From positions 7,808,580 to 7,872,579 of the forward strand of contig CM045758.1 of assembly GCA_025200525.1 (NCBI GenBank): 64,000 nt of DNA, read 5' to 3'. How positions within the stretch are numbered: position 1 is the stretch's first letter; the number at the start of each line of letters is the position of its first letter. The notes under the pieces were generated by a model. The model had not been told where the DNA came from. It did not search any database and worked only from the letters and a program-made list of their open reading frames with translations. This DNA is from Camellia lanceoleosa (taxonomy: Eukaryota; Streptophyta; Magnoliopsida; Ericales; Theaceae). A program made the translations under genes and the position numbers. Below, piece by piece: positions 1-13,384 of the stretch.

Positions 1-309
1 TTCAAGTCTAACATTAATTTTTTAGATAAAATTTATTTGAATTTTTTCAATAAAAATCATTGTGGGAATTTAATTTAATTCTAAATTCAAATTTTAGGTT
101 CTTTTAAAGTTTCTTAAAGTTTGTACCTCTTCATTTATTTATTTAACTATTTCAATAGTTTAATATATATATTTGAAATAGTTTAAATAATATATTACCT
201 ACAGGTTTCACTTTGTCCAACGGTTCTTTTCAAATTGTTTGAAAATGTTCATAGTGCAACGGTCAAGAATTCAATGTTTGAATTGGTGTGCACCTTTTCA
301 TTCATTTTT
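1..309. other. AT-rich flank, no gene seen
   Basis: No coding signal or repeat boundary is recognisable. The AT-rich stretch runs straight into the promoter-like repeat remnant that begins near 310 and may be its upstream part. Confidence 0.5.
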
Positions 310-640
310 GGAACCTGTTCGGGCTGTGTTAATTTGCCTATTTATACCTATCATTCCGGCAGTCTGGGAGCGTAATTTTTTTTTTATCTGAAAAAATCAG
401 TTTGATTTTTGTCTTTGGCTGTCATAAATTCTGCATTTTTTGTATTATTCTTCTTATTAGATTTAGTATAAATTTCAGAGAGTTAGAACACAGGTTTGGT
501 TCGCCGAACAAATTGTTTGGAGTATTACTACAATTTGTGAAGATCATTGTATCTTGGGAGATAGACGCCACTTAGCCGTAAGTACCGTAGCGGGGCGAAT
601 CTGTCTTAAGGATAGAGTGTCACACACTTGACTTGGTCTT
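310..640 (+). repeat. LTR/leader remnant related to 48380-48760
   Basis: Two blocks match the reverse complement of 48380-48760. The first is GAACCTGTTCGG followed shortly by the TATA-like CTATTTATACC at about 338-348. The second (about 540-640) has the pattern 'TCTTGGGAGATAGACGCC', then a GCGGGGCGAATCTGTCTT-type block, then TTGACTT. The same order with a TATA box suggests the promoter and leader of one LTR-element family present twice in opposite orientation. No TG..CA ends or TSD were found, so both copies look truncated. The family is not identified. Confidence 0.55.
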
Positions 641-1333
641 AAATTATTTATTCGGTTCAACGAAATAAATTCGATATGTTATTTATTTATTTTATTTGAT
701 ATATTTCAAATTATTTTATTTACACAAAAAATTATTCTAACATTCTACACATATATAAATAGATCTCACATATCATAAATAATATAAATCACTTCGAGAA
801 TTGTGGACATCTTCTAAAAAGGCGATCTCACTTATTTTCCGTGTACAAAAATGATTTTTGTGTAACAAACTTTAAAGTGGAATTTTCATCCAACATGTAT
901 GGGTCACCGGGAGTCACTTGTAAAATCGGCCCTGGGAATCACTGGTAAAATTAATGATGTGATGTGACTTTTTTTTTTTTTAAAAACTAACAGATGATGA
1001 GGGGATACAATGTTTCACATTAAATTACTTAAATTAAAAAATATAGACTAATTTTTTTTTAAGATTTAAAATTATATTAAATTCTATTAAATTTGACATA
1101 ATTATATTAAATTTTAATTTAAATAAAAGTTAGCTAATTTTTTAATAATATTTTATTAGTTGTATGAATAAAAAATAATTAATATTGAAATATATACAAT
1201 ATTCGTATTTATTCTTGTATTTACACGAAAATTCTATAATACACATTCTATTTTTGGATGTATATCATATGTCCAGTTATAACTTTTGTGGTCTTTGATT
1301 ATAATTTGTTGTGTTAATTATGCCTTAATTATA
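641..1333. other. AT-rich intergenic DNA
   Basis: Long A/T runs with no coding bias, and no repeat termini that I can define. Confidence 0.5.
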
Positions 1334-1709
1334 GGAAAATTTACCCATAAATTCTAGTTTTTGAAAAGTTGAACCATTTAGTCTTAAAAGTTTTCTTATG
1401 CTCCATTTAGTCTCATTTATATATCATCATGATGTTCATGATGTAAATGAATCTGATGTTCCATTCTATAATTTCAAAATTTATTGAAATCTGATGAACA
1501 TTAGATGTTTGAAATCTAATGTTTGAAAAATTCATCCTATAATTTCAAACATTATTGAAATCTAATGAACATTAGATATTTGAAATCTAATGTTTGAAAC
1601 ATTAATCTGACGTTTGAAACATTGTAATGGGACCTTTCAGTCTATAACAAAACTTTTAGGACTAAACAGTGTATAAGTTATTAATTTGAAATTTATTAGT
1701 GCATCCCCC
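1334..1709. mobile_element. Mutator-type MITE (376 bp, 9-bp TSD)
   Basis: The element is flanked by perfect 9-bp duplications TTAATTATA (1325-1333 and 1710-1718). The ends are diverged inverted repeats: the left starts GGAAAATTTACCCATAAATT and the right, reverse-complemented, GGGGGATGCACTAATAAATT. The similarity extends inward to a TTTAGTC.TAAAAGTTTT block on both sides. A 9-bp TSD with long terminal inverted repeats is the signature of Mutator-like elements. The interior is non-coding and consists of two copies of a roughly 70-bp AT-rich unit, so the element is non-autonomous. Confidence 0.75.
1464..1600. repeat. Two-copy tandem repeat inside the MITE
   Basis: A unit of about 70 bp built around 'ATAATTTCAAA', 'ATTGAAATCTAATGAACATT' and 'GAAATCTAATGTTTGAAA' occurs twice in tandem. 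Each unit contains short inverted arms (AATGTTC/GAACATT types), so the middle of the element could fold. Confidence 0.6.
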
Positions 1710-1718
1710 TTAATTATA

Positions 1719-2365
1719 ACCTCTTATAATTTTAATTTTGATTATGATTGAAGAGCTTTTTAGTTATATGACTTAAATGATACTTGGTTATTACCATTGG
1801 TATGATTTATTATGATGTTGATTATGACTTATGATTATTATTTTAATTATGACTGAAAAGTCTTTGATTATATCTGAAGTGATATTTGATTATAATCCAT
1901 TATATTTTATTTTAGTTATAATTTAAAGTAATTTAATTATGACATTTGTGTCATCACTTGAATATGGTACATGCTCCAAAAAGGACGTGTATTGTAAAAT
2001 GACCCTGTATTTAGATATTATTTGCATTAATTATGATTTTTTTAATTTTATTAAAAGAGAGATCAGTGTAATTATATCAAACTTATAAGATTAATTGTAT
2101 TTAGTAGCAAATTCACTCACAACAAATGGTAAGTAAAGTCATATTAAGTAGTAAACTTCTTTATTAGGGGTGAGCATGATTCAATTTAGTTTGTTTGATA
2201 AATCAATGATCAAATGTTTACCTATAGATTTATGAAATTTAGAATTAAACTCTAAAAATTTTAGTTAAAAAAAATTATAAAAATCTTAAAACCAAATCAA
2301 ACTAAAGAAGTAATTTTACAATATAATCACAAAATATTACTTATAAACTTACTCAAACATTAAGT
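1719..2365. other. AT-rich intergenic DNA
   Basis: Repeated 'TTATGATTG/TTTGATTAT'-like low-complexity text is visible, but no coding region or element boundary. Confidence 0.5.
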
Positions 2366-2381
2366 AACGTGCTATCATTTT

Positions 2382-2579
2382 TTTTAATATCCAGGTATTC
2401 GGGTCAGCTTGCGCGCACATCTACTAATCCTAGGCCCTAAAGTTAACAGTTGGGCAAACCTCTAGTGATTCCAAGGTTATGAATGTTTGGCCTTTGTGGG
2501 GTTCGAACTTGCCATCTCTTTGGTGCTAAGTTTTTTGATCGTCTTCTTCACCCACTAAACCAAACCCCCTTGGGGTTGC
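2382..2579 (-). mobile_element. tRNA-derived SINE, Au-like
   Basis: Read on the minus strand this 198-bp insert has a pol III box A-like GGTTTAGTGGG near its start and a box B-like GTTCGAACCCC. Its tail reads GCGCGCAAGCTGACCCG, then 'ACCTGGATATT', then an A-run (2378-2386 as T on the plus strand). Flanks are 16-bp duplications with two mismatches: AACGTGCTATCATTTT (2366-2381) and AATGTGCTGTCATTTT (2580-2595). Plant Au-type SINEs share the CGCAAGCTGACCCGG tail motif. The mismatched TSD and degraded box A indicate an old, silent copy. Confidence 0.75.
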
Positions 2580-2779
2580 AATGTGCTGTCATTTTATAAA
2601 TAAAAGTAATTTACATGATTGTTTAAACATAATTCTACTATTATTCAATTAAACATAGCTTCTCACTTAATAAGAGTCGACTTAATTACTCCATCAAATT
2701 ATTAAATAATTTTTTTGGATATATTAGGTATTTTTAAAATATCTGAATTTATAAAAATTACTAAATAGTTTTCATGTAT

Positions 2780-3457
2780 CCTACTCAATGAGACTTCATT
2801 TACTACTTAATCAGACTTGACTTACTACTCAATTAAATCTTAATTACTAATCAACGAGACTTCACAAACTACTCAATTAAACTTGATTTATTACTCAATG
2901 AGACTTCGCTTACTGCTCAATGAAACTTGACTTATTACTCAATTAAACTCCACTTACCACTCAATAAGCTTCTACTCACTAATTCACTAGATTCCACTTA
3001 TTACTTAATGAGTTTCTACTTATTACTTCATTAGACTTTATTTACTATTCAATTAAACCGTACTTACTAGTAATGAGCTTCTGCTTGTTATTTCATTAGA
3101 CTTTACTTATTACTCAATTAAATTCCACTACCTGCTTAATAATCTTCCACTTATTAATTCACTACACTTCACTTACTACGTAATGAGTTCTCACTTACTA
3201 CTTTATTAAATTTTATTTACTACTTTATTAAACTTTACTTACTACTCAATTAAATTTTATTTTGGCTACTCCATAAAACTTGATTTATTATTCAATTGAA
3301 TTCCACCTACTACATCAAATTTTACTTACTATTCAATCAAATACTGATTGATATTTAATGAGATTTCATTTATTACTCAATGACACTCTAGTTACTACTC
3401 TATCAAACTTGACTTACTATTCAATCAAACACCGCCTACTAACCTATGAGACTCTAC
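2780..3457. repeat. Degenerate 21-22 bp tandem array (left part)
   Basis: Successive diverged units on the theme ACTTACTACTCAATGAGACTT, alternating with ACTTACTACTCAATTAAACTT. The array continues at 10984 on the other side of the CACTA element; joining the two sides with a single TTA restores unit phase (..CTCTACTTACTACTCA..). It was therefore one array before the insertion. No coding content. Confidence 0.75.
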
Positions 3458-3460
3458 TTA

Positions 3461-3960
3461 CACTACAACAATATTGACTTTTTACGACTTGCAATGCATG
3501 CCGTAAAAACTCTTTCACGGCATGCACACAAATGCTGTTATATGACATGTCGTGGAAAGTTGAGCGTCATTTACGGCATGCAGGTAAAGTTGTAAAAAAT
3601 AATAAATTAAACATTAATGATATACTTTGTATGTCGTATATAACTTTTTACGACATTTTTATCATGTCATAAATCATCATACTTTCCATGACATAATTCT
3701 GCATGCCGTAGAAGATTATTTTTAATATATTTATGGCATACTTTGTATGCCGTATATAGTATTTGACGGTATTTTCTTGCATGTCATAAATCATCACACT
3801 TTTCATGACATAATTTTGTATGCCGTAGAAGGTCATTTTTAATATGTTTATGACATGCCTTGTATGCCGTATATAATCTTCTACGACATTTTCTTACATG
3901 CCGCAAATCATTACACTTTTCACGGCATAATTTTGCATGCCGTAAAAAGTTATTTTTAAT
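3461..3960. repeat. CACTA-1 left subterminal repeats
   Basis: More than ten copies, in both orientations, of variants of GCATGCCGTAAA / TACGGCATGC (for example near 3495, 3517, 3572, 3707, 3748, 3823, 3867 and 3935). Expected role: transposase-accessory binding sites. Many copies carry single transitions (CATGTCGT, ATGACATA). Confidence 0.85.
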
Positions 3961-4255
3961 ATAATATATATATATAGGAACATGACCTTGCTTAACTGTA
4001 TGTAGACAATAGCTTATAAAATGCAACCTGTTACAAACCAAGGAGAAGTAGCAACTATGAAGTAAGCAAAAAAATCTAATATCCATACACCAAACAACCT
4101 GCATACTAACTTTTATCATCAACTTCTATCATATCAAGCTGATAACAACCTTAAACATACAAATCAAAAAAAATATCCAAATCATAAGATTCACTAGCAT
4201 TTTTTTTGATTCTCTATGAACTAGAATGTCAGATACATTATTTACATTTACTAAC
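3961..4255. other. CACTA-1 interior, unassigned
   Basis: Starts with a short TA dinucleotide run. Nothing coding is recognised. It lies downstream of the last BSK exon in transcript direction and may hold intron or gene flank. Confidence 0.4.
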
Positions 4256-4420
4256 CTCATTTGCAACTCCCTCATCATCCTTGTATCCAGCATTCTCCAA
4301 TATTTCATGTATGGCTGTTAGATCCACTCTTGAGCATGCTTCACCTAGAGGCGTTAGTACTGATGTTGGTGTAGTGGATGCACTTTCATGAGGAATATCC
4401 ATCAAAACATGGGATGGTAC
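4256..4420 (-). pseudogene. Captured BSK-type exon (kinase-TPR linker)
   Basis: On the minus strand this 165-bp block reads 55 open codons beginning [12 protein letters not shown] and continuing with [19 protein letters not shown] and [11 protein letters not shown]. These phrases are typical of the region between the kinase domain and the TPR repeats of plant BSK receptor-like cytoplasmic kinases (brassinosteroid-signalling kinases, plasma-membrane associated, downstream of BRI1). It is bounded by CAG before the exon and by GTTAGT after it, so intron borders are intact. It follows exon 4601-4789 in phase. The next native exon (TPR part) is missing: the transposon end takes its place. The family assignment is strong; the exact paralogue is unknown. 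Confidence 0.85.
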
Positions 4421-4564
4421 CTGCCAAATGCTACTGAATCAGTGACATCATAAATTTCTACGTACATTATTCACTTGTATTAGTGCCAATCAGCATCCCA
4501 ACAGTAAGTCGACCATCGACTAATGGTCGAGAGTATAATGTAGCAAATTCAACATATGTTATTA

Positions 4565-6887
<2,323 letters not shown>

Positions 6888-8502
6888 TGTAGCACTTGTG
6901 CCTTTTAAGGCTTTTGGTAAATGTATTTGGACCCTTCATTCTATTTTGGGAACCTTTGGTGTGTTTGTTGGAAGTCCCACATCGGTTACAAGACACATTT
7001 TAAGGTGGACAAACTTCTATATATAGGTGCAAGTGCATAGGGTTAGCTTATCAACTTCTATGGTTCTTTCTTGGTTCAATGAGCCATTACGAACCGAGCT
7101 TGAGTTATAAATTTTAGTTGCGCCGAGCTGGATTTTGGCCATAGTTCCATTGGGATTTTGGCCATAGTTCCTTCGCCAAAGTTGTGTTATTTCTCGAGGG
7201 CTTTGTGGTGTGTGGTGGAGATCGAGTTTCAACTTTTTTCATCTTCTCCGTTTGAGCTTCGAATTTGAGCTAGGAATAACCTACTCCTCTTTATGAGCTT
7301 TGTCTTTAAATTTTGGCATTTTGATATGTTGGGGGTTGTTGTGTAATTTTGGAAAAGTTTGGGGCTTTTGTGCAATTTTACAAAAGTTGGGGTTTTATTT
7401 ATAATAAACCTATATGCATGTTTAGCATAGAGAAATGTTGGAATTGGGAATGTATGGGGTAAAGGATGTAATGGGGCAATTTACTGTTCACCTAGTTGAA
7501 ATGTTGATTTTATATTCATTTTGTGCATTTATTTTCTGTTTAGAAATAATTATTTTGGGCTATCGGTGGAGGATAGTCTTGATTGTTGTAGACAATGTAT
7601 GATGATTAGGCAAACTAAAACTAATCACTAGAATGTGTCATTGAGTATGACGATTGAAAGAATACATTAACTTTATGTATTGATTGATGATGTGTATAAT
7701 AATTGTTTATATGCATTGTGTTGTGTTGGAGGAGATATGTGATGTACTCTACGGTTTAGGGGAAGATAGGGGATGGACCTCTAAACCGGGTGTTGTGTGG
7801 GAGGAGATAGGGGATGGACTCAGAGATACAAATTTCATATGCTTGTCTATTGATGTGATGATAAATTTCATATGCTTATCTTTGGAAGTGTTGATATAGC
7901 TCATATGCTTATCTTCTTTGTGGTTGATATAGCTAGTATGCTTATCTATTGTGAAATGAGGAAATGTTTAATATGAGTTACTGTCTCATATCGGTTATTT
8001 GGTCAGGTTCTGAACTATGGTTATGAATTGAGAATTGTAAAGGAATGAAAAATGAAACTGTAATGTGTTATGAAAGAATGTAAAAGTGTTAACCATCTAT
8101 CAAACTGTTAATCTTTTAGTCATTGTTCAAAGTTTGGTTTAGTGTATTTCTCTGGTCATTAGCTCACCCTATACGGGAATATCATTTTCAGGTACAGGTA
8201 GCATGCCACTTCCAAGGATATAACTTGGGAGGCTTAAGGCGGGCAGACTTTATTGTCTTTCTTTCTTTTGATGTATTATATGTGGATTCAAGCCAATGGC
8301 TTAATGTGTAATTGAGTTAGTACTCTCTTTTTGTAACCAAGTGTTAACTTGGAAAGTTGTAAGCCCGTAGGGAATTTGTTTGTTGTTAACATGTAATACA
8401 TTTTGTAATAGAATACTCTGATGAATAGAAGAATGAGGGTCTTTTATATATCAATGCATGTTAAAAGTGATGGGTTTTATGTATTATTTTGAGGGCGTGA
8501 CA
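6888..8502 (+). mobile_element. Solo LTR, Ty3/gypsy-like (1615 bp)
   Basis: Starts TGTAGCACTTG and ends GAGGGCGTGACA. Perfect 5-bp TSD CTATC lies at 6883-6887 and 8503-8507. The GTGACA end and the internal 'TAGCTCACC...TTTCAGGTA' layout resemble the chromovirus LTRs elsewhere in this window. No internal coding region or second LTR is present, so it is the product of LTR-LTR recombination after insertion into CACTA-1. A short direct-repeat cluster of CATATGCTTATCT lies at about 7835-7950. Confidence 0.82.
6974..7025 (+). promoter_or_regulatory. snRNA-type USE plus TATA box in the solo LTR
   Basis: GTCCCACATCG at 6974-6984 matches exactly the plant snRNA upstream sequence element (RTCCCACATCG). 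TATATATA starts at 7018, 33 bp after the USE, which is the spacing known for pol II (U1/U2/U5) rather than U6 promoters. No snRNA-like transcript follows. Related motifs also occur in plant LTRs and intergenic repeats, so it may only be a fortuitous LTR promoter component. Confidence 0.4.
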
Positions 8503-8507
8503 CTATC

Positions 8508-9870
8508 CCCAGCTTTCCTCAATAAGTTCTTATCAACTGTATGTGGAGGTTAGTGTCTCTGAAAATCATATAACAAGACATTGTGGTTTAAATTTGATTA
8601 GTACATTCATATGATAGGTAGTCTGTGAAGAGCTGGAGTGGCTTCCTTTTTATCTAGGCATTACTAGACATTGTGGTCTACATGCATATTTTCACTTCAA
8701 ATCTGCCTCTGTAATGCACTCTCTCTAACTTACGATACATATTTTCTTTCCTTCTCCTTTCGCTTATTTATTTTTTGGGAATTGTTTGTCAAGGACTATT
8801 TCTATGTTTTCTGAAAAATAAAAATAGAAACAGGCCCTTGGGTTTCAACCAAGGTCTATAATTTCTTTAGTTTTCATTAACTCAACAGTCTTTCTCCCAA
8901 ATCCCATGTATTTGGATTGACTATTTAAAATCTATTTTTCCGTTTAGATTGGTTATATTCTTTGCTAGACCAATTGCAAATATCTATTCTCACTGTCTTT
9001 AAGTTATCACCCCATGTTTGTTCTGGTTCCTTTTTTTTGAACATTATCAATTAAAATTACAGCCACTACATACTAGTTGGGTTCTTTTACAAGAAAAGAA
9101 AATTATTCATGTAAGCATTATGTCATAAAGAAGAAGAGCTACTACATAAAGAAGCAATAATGAAAATGAGACATACAATTTATGCTATACAGCACGCCAA
9201 GTAATGTATCACTGCAAACCAAGTAACTGGTCTGGCAAGATGTCTAAGTTCAGGAATGTCACTAAAAGAGTCTTGTTAGGAGAAAAACTCGGTATTGGAA
9301 AAAAGAAAAAAAAAAGTAAGAAAGAAGTGGAGCATCAGAATCACGTATTTGATTAGAGAGTTTCCTTTTTCCTAATTCATGACAATCACCCAAACAATGT
9401 GCAATAGAAATTCAATTTGACAACCTCAAACTAATATAGCAAAAGACAAAATGTTGACCCATAAGCCTCCAACAAGCTAAAAACTGAATGAATGAACCAC
9501 CAATATTGAACATGATAAATGCTTCTAGTCAAGCCAAAAAATATTGAACATGCTACATAATCAATACACTATAAAGGAAGTATTATTCTCAAAGTCGATC
9601 ATGTAAAATTCAACAGAAAAACAAAAGATGATTTTGAATCAAAAAATAAAAAGGAAGATGATTTTTTAAATGGTGAACGGATTAAGAGCAAATTCATATT
9701 CTAATGAACAGAGCAAAGCCAAAGCCAATCATGTCTTATTGTGTTCTATGGTCTTACAGTGTGCAGAGCCTGAGATGTTGAAATTGAGCCGGCCATTTTG
9801 GGAAGATGTACAAATAAACAGAGCTCTTACAGTGTTGCTTCAGAAAGCGGAGGTCGCCTTTGTTCATAAG
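8508..9870. other. CACTA-1 interior, unassigned
   Basis: Probably introns or other captured DNA. No exon is recognised on either strand. It contains ordinary A-rich runs but no element boundary. Confidence 0.4.
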
Positions 9871-9923
9871 CTCCTGTCTCCCTATGAATCCTTGCTGCTT
9901 GAGATCATAAAGTTGAAATGAAA
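9871..9923 (-). pseudogene. Captured CBL (calcineurin B-like) exon
   Basis: On the minus strand, after an intact CCCTTGCAG acceptor, 53 bp encode SFQLYDLKQQGFIGRQE. This matches the CBL Ca2+-sensor family signature FSFQLYDLKQQGFIERQE, which in CBL genes lies on a separate short exon. CBL proteins bind CIPK kinases. A missense change (E to G before RQE) is present and the expected GT donor reads CT, so splicing after it is probably lost. It is a single isolated internal exon; the neighbouring EF-hand exons were not found. Confidence 0.75.
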
Positions 9924-10225
9924 CTGCAAGGGAGAAAAATTTAGGTTAATTGAATAGAAATCAAATCAAAATCAAAATCAAAACCCTAGAAATCAAAATC
10001 AAAACTCTAGAAATCAAATCAAAATCAAAGAGAGATGAGAGAGGAGAAACTGAATTAATCGAATAAAGCATGCAATCCAAGGTTCTCACCGAATTAATCC
10101 AAGGCTCGGAATTAGAATCAAATGTCAAGTTCGGAATCAATCGATTGGTGCTTGTGTAACTAACATCATCGGAGGCATGGGTGGTGGTTCTTGGCGGTCT
10201 TTGGTTCTTTGGTCATTGGAGAGAA

Positions 10226-10270
<45 letters not shown>
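9924..10270 (-). other. 5'-leader-like exon and intron fused upstream of the CBL exon
   Basis: In minus-strand order: a CT-rich leader containing the reverse of the (GA)n tract, a short ATG frame (about 10178) ending within 14 codons, a donor TCG/GTGAGAACC at 10089, a T-rich intron with AGGGTTTTG blocks (9924-10089), then the CCTTGCAG acceptor feeding the CBL exon. This resembles the 5' UTR and first intron of a plant gene joined to an internal CBL exon, so the transposon may have assembled a chimeric transcription unit. The donor gene is unknown. Confidence 0.45.
10228..10267. repeat. (GA)n microsatellite
   Basis: About 20 perfect GA dinucleotides. On the minus strand it is a CT tract such as is often seen in plant core promoters and 5' leaders, consistent with the leader interpretation of 9924-10270. 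Confidence 0.95.
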
Positions 10271-10499
10271 AATGTGTGAGCTAATAGATTGCTATAAATC
10301 TGCTTAAAAAAAAAAAATTGTTATTTTTGTATTTAAAAAAAAAACTATTATTTTTGTATTAAATAAAAACTAGGATGCAAAATAATTGTGTAATTTTAAC
10401 AATATTAATAAAAAAAATTAGAATAGAAAATTTTAGAAAAAAAAATTTAAGTATAAGTTTATAAATTATTTTTGTATTAAAATTTTTTAAAAAAAAAGT

Positions 10500-10983
10500 T
10501 TTCACGACATGCTAATGCATGCCGTGTAAAGTTATAATATTTTACGACATGAAATGTATGTTGTCTTATGTACAAATAGTTAATGACATATTTTTATATG
10601 CTGTGAAAATATGCATTTTTTACGGCATGCTTTTGCATGTCATAAAAAAATTTTGGATTGCATTTTTTTTTTTTTGCAAAAATTTTCACGGCATGTTAAT
10701 ACATGCCGTGTAAAGTTATAATATTTTACAATATGAAACGTATGTCGTCTTAATGCAAATATTTTACGACATATTTTTGTAAGTCGTGAAAACATATATT
10801 TTTTACGGCATACTTTTGTATGCTATAAATATATAAATTAACGACTTACATAGTATGTATGCTGTTATTGGCAAAACATTAACGGCTCACAAAAAAAAAA
10901 ATGTCATAGAACGTACTAATTACGACATGCATTTAATGCATGCCATAAACATGATGCCGTAAATAGTGACTTTTGTTGTAGTG
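10500..10983. repeat. CACTA-1 right subterminal repeats
   Basis: Mirror of the left end: many copies of TTTACGGCATG / CATGCCGTAAA variants in both orientations, ending at the terminal TTTTGTTGTAGTG. Several copies are diverged by C/T or G/A changes. Confidence 0.85.
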
Positions 10984-11760
10984 TTACTACTCATTTAAAT
11001 CACACTTACCATCTGATGAGACTTTACTTACTATTTTATTAGATTTTACTTATTATTCAATTAAATCTCACTTACTAGTCAATGAGACTCAGCTTACTAT
11101 TCGTTGATACTCCACTTTCACTATTCCATCAAATTTGATTTACAACTCAATCGAACATAACTACTACTCAATATGACTTCATTACTATTGAGTGGTAAAT
11201 AGAATTAAAACAAATTATAATTAAATTCACAATGAATGGGCAGTAATAAATATAAATATTAATTTTAAAATAGTAAACAAAATATAAAAATTTACTAGAC
11301 TAGACTTAGTACTCAATAAGGTACCACTTCATTTGACTTGATTTACTACTTAATAATCTCATTTGTTACTTAATGATTCGACTTGACTTACTACTAAATT
11401 ATACATCATTTATTATTTAATGAAATTTTACTTACTACTTCATTAGACTTTGCTTTACTACTAAATTAAATTATATTTACTAGCCAACGAGACTCTACTT
11501 ACTACTCATTGATACACTACTTACTACTCCATCAAATTTACTTACAACTCAATCACACATAAGTACTAAATAAGACCCCGCTACTATTGATTGGTAAGTA
11601 GGATGAGAGCAAATTGTAAGCAGAGTCACAATAACTAGTAAGTAAGTGAGATTTCACTTACTATTTTACTAGACTCTAGTTATTACTCAATAAGATTTTA
11701 CTTACTATTTCATTAAATTTGATTTACTATTCAATGAGACTCTACTTACTATTGAATATT
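10984..11760. repeat. Degenerate 21-22 bp tandem array (right part)
   Basis: Continuation of the array at 2780-3457 with the same ACTTACTACTCAATGAGACTT-like units. It is interrupted near 11190-11290 by an AT-rich stretch with no units. Confidence 0.7.
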
Positions 11761-13100
11761 TTTCTTTAACCAGGTGAAATGTTATTACAACAAAACCTTA
11801 AATTTTATAAACGGAAAATGTCACATAATTTTAAAATAAAATAGAGATAGAGACTAAATATGAGGGAAAATAGTTATATATATAGTGTGTCATTAGTTTC
11901 ATGTGTTTAAAATTAATTTATAATGCCCCCCTCCCCCAAAAAAAAGAAGAAGAAGAAGCACAACTTTTAAGACAAGAAGTTGACCTGACTAACAGGTAAT
12001 ATTGTTGAATTGTATTTTATTTACATTTAAATAGTAAGTTTATTTATAATAAGTAGTAAATGACTCAATGATAAGTAGTAAGTATATTTGTAATAAATAG
12101 TAAGTTAGATTTATTTTTTCATTTCCAAATTAACTAAAACTACTTTTACTTTTGAAAAACTACTTTAATTTCCTATCTACTTTTAGTCGTAACATATCTA
12201 ATAACTAGAATTTTATTCTAAACAACTTTCATGTAGCATAGATTTTTCCGTGGGAGAGGGGAATAGAGATGTGTGTGTGTTGTGTGTGTGAGAGAGAGTG
12301 TATTTCGTTTTTTGGCGGGACTCTCTTTTTGTTTTGTAGACTTACGAGACTCTATATTTGGAGAAATTTTTATACGTCAATAAGATATAATGTAGTATTA
12401 CCTTTCACTAATTATGAATATATATGTCTTTATTATTTCTCAAACATCCAGCATAAAAGTAATAAATTTTATAATCAAAACTAATCACAATAGCAAAAAA
12501 ATCACATGACATATACCCTATCTGTATATAAAAATTTCTTCATTGTCTGATTTTTAAACCAAATCACTAAAACCATAATTGTACATTTAATGAGGCATGG
12601 GCAATGGGCAATGCTTGATTGTTTTTATTTTTAAAAAAATAGAAAAAAATTTATAAGGAGAATTATTTTTGAAAATTATTTTTGTAAAAAACAACTCATT
12701 TTTTAGGAAATATAAAAAGTTATTTTTTGAATTTTTAAAAATGTTTTCACAAAATTGAAACAATGGATTTGTGAACATTTTGTTAATTTTATTTATGAAA
12801 ATATGAAAAATAAAAAAAGAAGAAAAGTAAAATTTAATTTTATTTGTTTTTGACCTGATTTCTTATGCTGGACCATCAACTACGGGTTTGATTGCCAAGT
12901 TCCGTATGACCCAATAGTTTGTGGGCCAAATGCTTTAGATTGATTTTACGTGTGGGTTTGAATTGATTTGGGCCCGATAGGAGTTGAAGAAGCCGGCCTA
13001 AACTCAAATTTAAATTTTACATAAAATTGTGTTTTGGTTTTAAGGGATCTTTCCAAACTCAAAATTTATGGATGATCTTCCAAACAAAGTCATGAGAGTA
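11761..13100. other. AT-rich intergenic DNA
   Basis: Contains a short C-run followed by (GAA)n near 11927-11960 and a GT/GA microsatellite at 12267-12300. No gene or bounded element is seen. Confidence 0.5.
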
Positions 13101-13384
13101 TCTCCAACGCTAATAGACATTTTATCTATCTAATTATTATTATAAAGTATATATTTTATTTTACTTATCAACTTTTTTATATTTTTATTCTAACCATACT
13201 CTTTATTTTAATTATTCATCCAAATATTATTAACTTTATAAAATGTCACATCAGCAATAAAGATAGAAGTAAATGATCTTAATGATTAAATACATTTTAC
13301 CTAACCTTTGAAGGCTAATTATATATTTCTAGTGAATATGAGCTGAGCTAAAATGCCTAATCATATGACTAATGTATTGGAGTT
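13101..13384. mobile_element. Possible MITE (inverted CTCCAA ends)
   Basis: The left edge reads ATCTCCAACGCTAATAGACA and the right edge, reverse-complemented, CAACTCCAATACATTAGTCA, each followed by a CATTTTA block. Such inverted CTCCAA ends are common in plant hAT-type MITEs. No convincing 8-bp TSD was found, so both boundaries and class are tentative. Confidence 0.3.

Noticed and set aside
2780..3457. CRISPR-like repeat array
   Set aside because: Units are contiguous and degenerate without unique spacers, and the genome is eukaryotic.
8123..8311. Small plus-strand ORF near the end of the solo LTR
   Set aside because: Composition and position are those of LTR sequence (the GCTCACC..TTTCAGGTA block); no protein similarity recognised.
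9670..9921. 83-codon plus-strand frame overlapping the CBL exon
   Set aside because: The recognisable protein similarity (CBL) is on the minus strand; the plus frame has no familiar motif and is a shadow.
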